From positions 1-64,000 of the forward strand of contig NZ_CAMLSE010000023.1 in assembly GCF_946482605.1 (NCBI RefSeq): 64,000 bases of DNA. Reading direction: 5' to 3'. Positions 63,801-64,000 of the stretch are shown piece by piece. The stretch comes from an uncultured Dyadobacter sp. GTDB taxonomy: Bacteria > Bacteroidota > Bacteroidia > Cytophagales > Spirosomataceae. The notes below the pieces were generated by a model that was given only the letters and a program-made list of their open reading frames with translations, made no database searches and was not told the origin of the DNA. Each line of letters begins with the position of its first letter. Position 1 is the first letter of the stretch. Both the position numbers and the translations under genes were made by a program.

Positions 63801-64000
63801 GGTCACACCCGGAACTTTACCGGACAGCGAATTCAATACATTTTCCTGTGCTACACGGCTGATATCCTTACCATCGACCTCCGCGATCGAGTACCCCAGC
63901 GAGCGCTTCTCGCGGGAAAGGCCTAATGCCGTAACCACATGCTCACCGAGCGTTTCGGCTCCTTCCACCAGGGTAACATTGATCACAGACTCATTACCCA
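60897..64000 (-). CDS. SusC/RagA family TonB-linked outer-membrane protein (5' end beyond the window)
   Basis: At least 1034 residues are visible; the frame stays open to the window edge (GNESVINVTL before the first candidate start), so the signal peptide and most of the N-terminal carboxypeptidase-regulatory domain are missing. The plug shows TALGLSREKRSLGYSIAEVDG, VLNSLSGKVPGVTIS, MIIRGATSLSNDNQPLFVVDGVPI and NPDDVESVSILKGPNAAALYGSRAG, all SusC hallmarks. The 22-strand barrel ends in MPLGFKLGLTF. Role: TonB-powered import of an oligomer captured by SusD. It leads a minus-strand run of four exported hydrolase genes with no CAZyme among them. Confidence 0.95.
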   Translation of the reverse strand, partial: GNESVINVTLVEGAETLGEHVVTALGLSREKRSLGYSIAEVDGKDISRVAQENVLNSLSGKVPGVTISSTGGTGSSVSMIIRGATSLSNDNQPLFVVDGVPIANTLNNISEIGKDNKVDYGNAISSINPDDVESVSILKGPNAAALYGSRAGHGVVLITTKSGSKAKKMTVSINSSTVFDKPYKYLNMHHKFATGILPFTPDNNPYPGGVLLIDEGSAGGVGPELDKGYKAIQWNSPKDANGKPIPTELISHPDNVKNFVRTGITTTNGVSVSNSNDLVTYRLSYSNMSNRGIVPNSDLFRNSLNVNSTVRLSKKLTVSTSVDLSRNNSNNRPSTNRGTNPLQWAYAVSPHIDIRDLRNYWVPGQEGLQQLSQGPGAYNNPWFLAYEVNNSFVRDRVFGNLKADLQITPHLSLMGRYSLDTYREERQTKVGNSYTNDSRGGYGVINLSRFERNADFLLTYKRDISALSVSVSGGGNTRYQKNTDLNSSTKNGTGLVIPGLYTLGNIAPANLNYSNYLYEKAVFSAYGLVNLGFKDMIYLDLTARNDWSSTLPKANRSYFYPSASLSVLLNEMFPMANQISLFKLRGGWAQVGNDTNPYSLLATLGNAGAWDGITRLSKPGQILLPDLKPEIATSYEYGLDLNLYHNRVRLAATYYQVENRNQIIPTKISGASGSTTMNINAGLLVSKGLELSLGGTPIEKNGWRWDVNANWSRNRTTIKSLVEGLDSYTLWTDAKGGAWTYVGEKIGDIYDSELVTVTDKGSPYYGYPILDENGSWQSVAAAKSRNKIGNFNPDFIMGLQTSLSYKGFSLNMSFDWRQGGDFVSQTYRYGESDLKSQRFLDNLINPNGMTGDQLRSYLIDNNKVAVQGNKFNIVGGPTKEYGGYPFEYGGNTYDYAVFNPGVIAQYNEGGDIIGYTENLGGAGTKYIPYGDNYPWDFTRAATFDASFIKLREVSLGYDLPAGFVRRLGLQNANVAIYSRNIILWTKAKIGIDPEQAFQQEANAQAGTQFKQGIERYNVTPWVMPLGFKLGLTF

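Noticed and set aside
1..64000. CRISPR array, prophage, insertion sequence, tRNA or rRNA genes
   Set aside because: No repeat-spacer pattern, transposase, integrase, phage structural gene or cloverleaf-like sequence was recognised, though tRNA detection by eye is limited.

Overview
The window looks like a chromosomal segment of a Bacteroidota bacterium, most likely order Cytophagales (a Dyadobacter- or Spirosoma-like organism; this is inference from gene content and a base composition of about half GC, not from an rRNA gene). Signs are a SusC/SusD pair, a carboxypeptidase-regulatory-domain TonB-dependent receptor, the TamB/TamL pair with a lipoprotein-type TamA, a YceI protein, a DUF4142 lipoprotein, a biliverdin-binding bacteriophytochrome beside its heme oxygenase, Kdo transferase (a Gram-negative LPS enzyme), and TAnnTTTG-like promoter boxes. 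No rRNA, tRNA, insertion sequence, prophage, CRISPR array or cas gene was seen.

Layout. 0-6 kb (minus strand): the 5' end of a GH130-like gene, a YceI protein, then a tight four-gene run: sulfatase, FAD oxidoreductase, formylglycine-generating enzyme (FGE), small alpha/beta hydrolase. 6-12 kb: a DUF4142 lipoprotein, a bphO-bphP light-sensing pair, topoisomerase IB and a PA2169-type four-helix protein. 12-16 kb (minus): pyrD-ftsK-lolA-like. 16.2-16.9 kb: a small nucleotidyltransferase-fold gene overlapping a tiny gene. 17-22 kb: GH20 hexosaminidase, divergent TonB-dependent receptor, small exported protein. 22.4-29.8 kb: tamB-tamL. 29.8-38.9 kb: housekeeping genes (methylmalonyl-CoA epimerase, rsgA, a ROK regulator, waaA, an outer-membrane-type protein before lipA, metK, fatty acid desaturase). 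38.9-39.2 kb: an apparently broken PIN-type toxin-antitoxin module. 39.3-43.5 kb: an RND efflux pump and its adaptor. 43.7-50.3 kb: a giant alpha-2-macroglobulin and a GNAT acetyltransferase. 50.3-53.0 kb: a DegT-family aminotransferase and an unrecognised polytopic membrane protein. 53.1-53.7 kb: an intact MNT/HEPN pair. 53.8-64 kb (minus): SusC, SusD, then four exported hydrolases.

How genes work together. The FGE keeps both active-site cysteines and the sulfatase carries a cysteine-type CxPxR site, so they look like an enzyme and its activator in one operon. BphO should make the biliverdin that BphP binds. TamB and TamL form an envelope-spanning assembly or lipid-transport device. The last 10 kb is the most interesting stretch: a SusCD uptake pair followed by a ceramidase-like protein, a PhoPQ-activated-type hydrolase, a purple-acid-phosphatase-like lipoprotein and a glycerophosphodiester phosphodiesterase, with no glycoside hydrolase. 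This suggests a nutrient-acquisition locus aimed at lipid-derived or phosphodiester compounds rather than an ordinary polysaccharide; this is inference.
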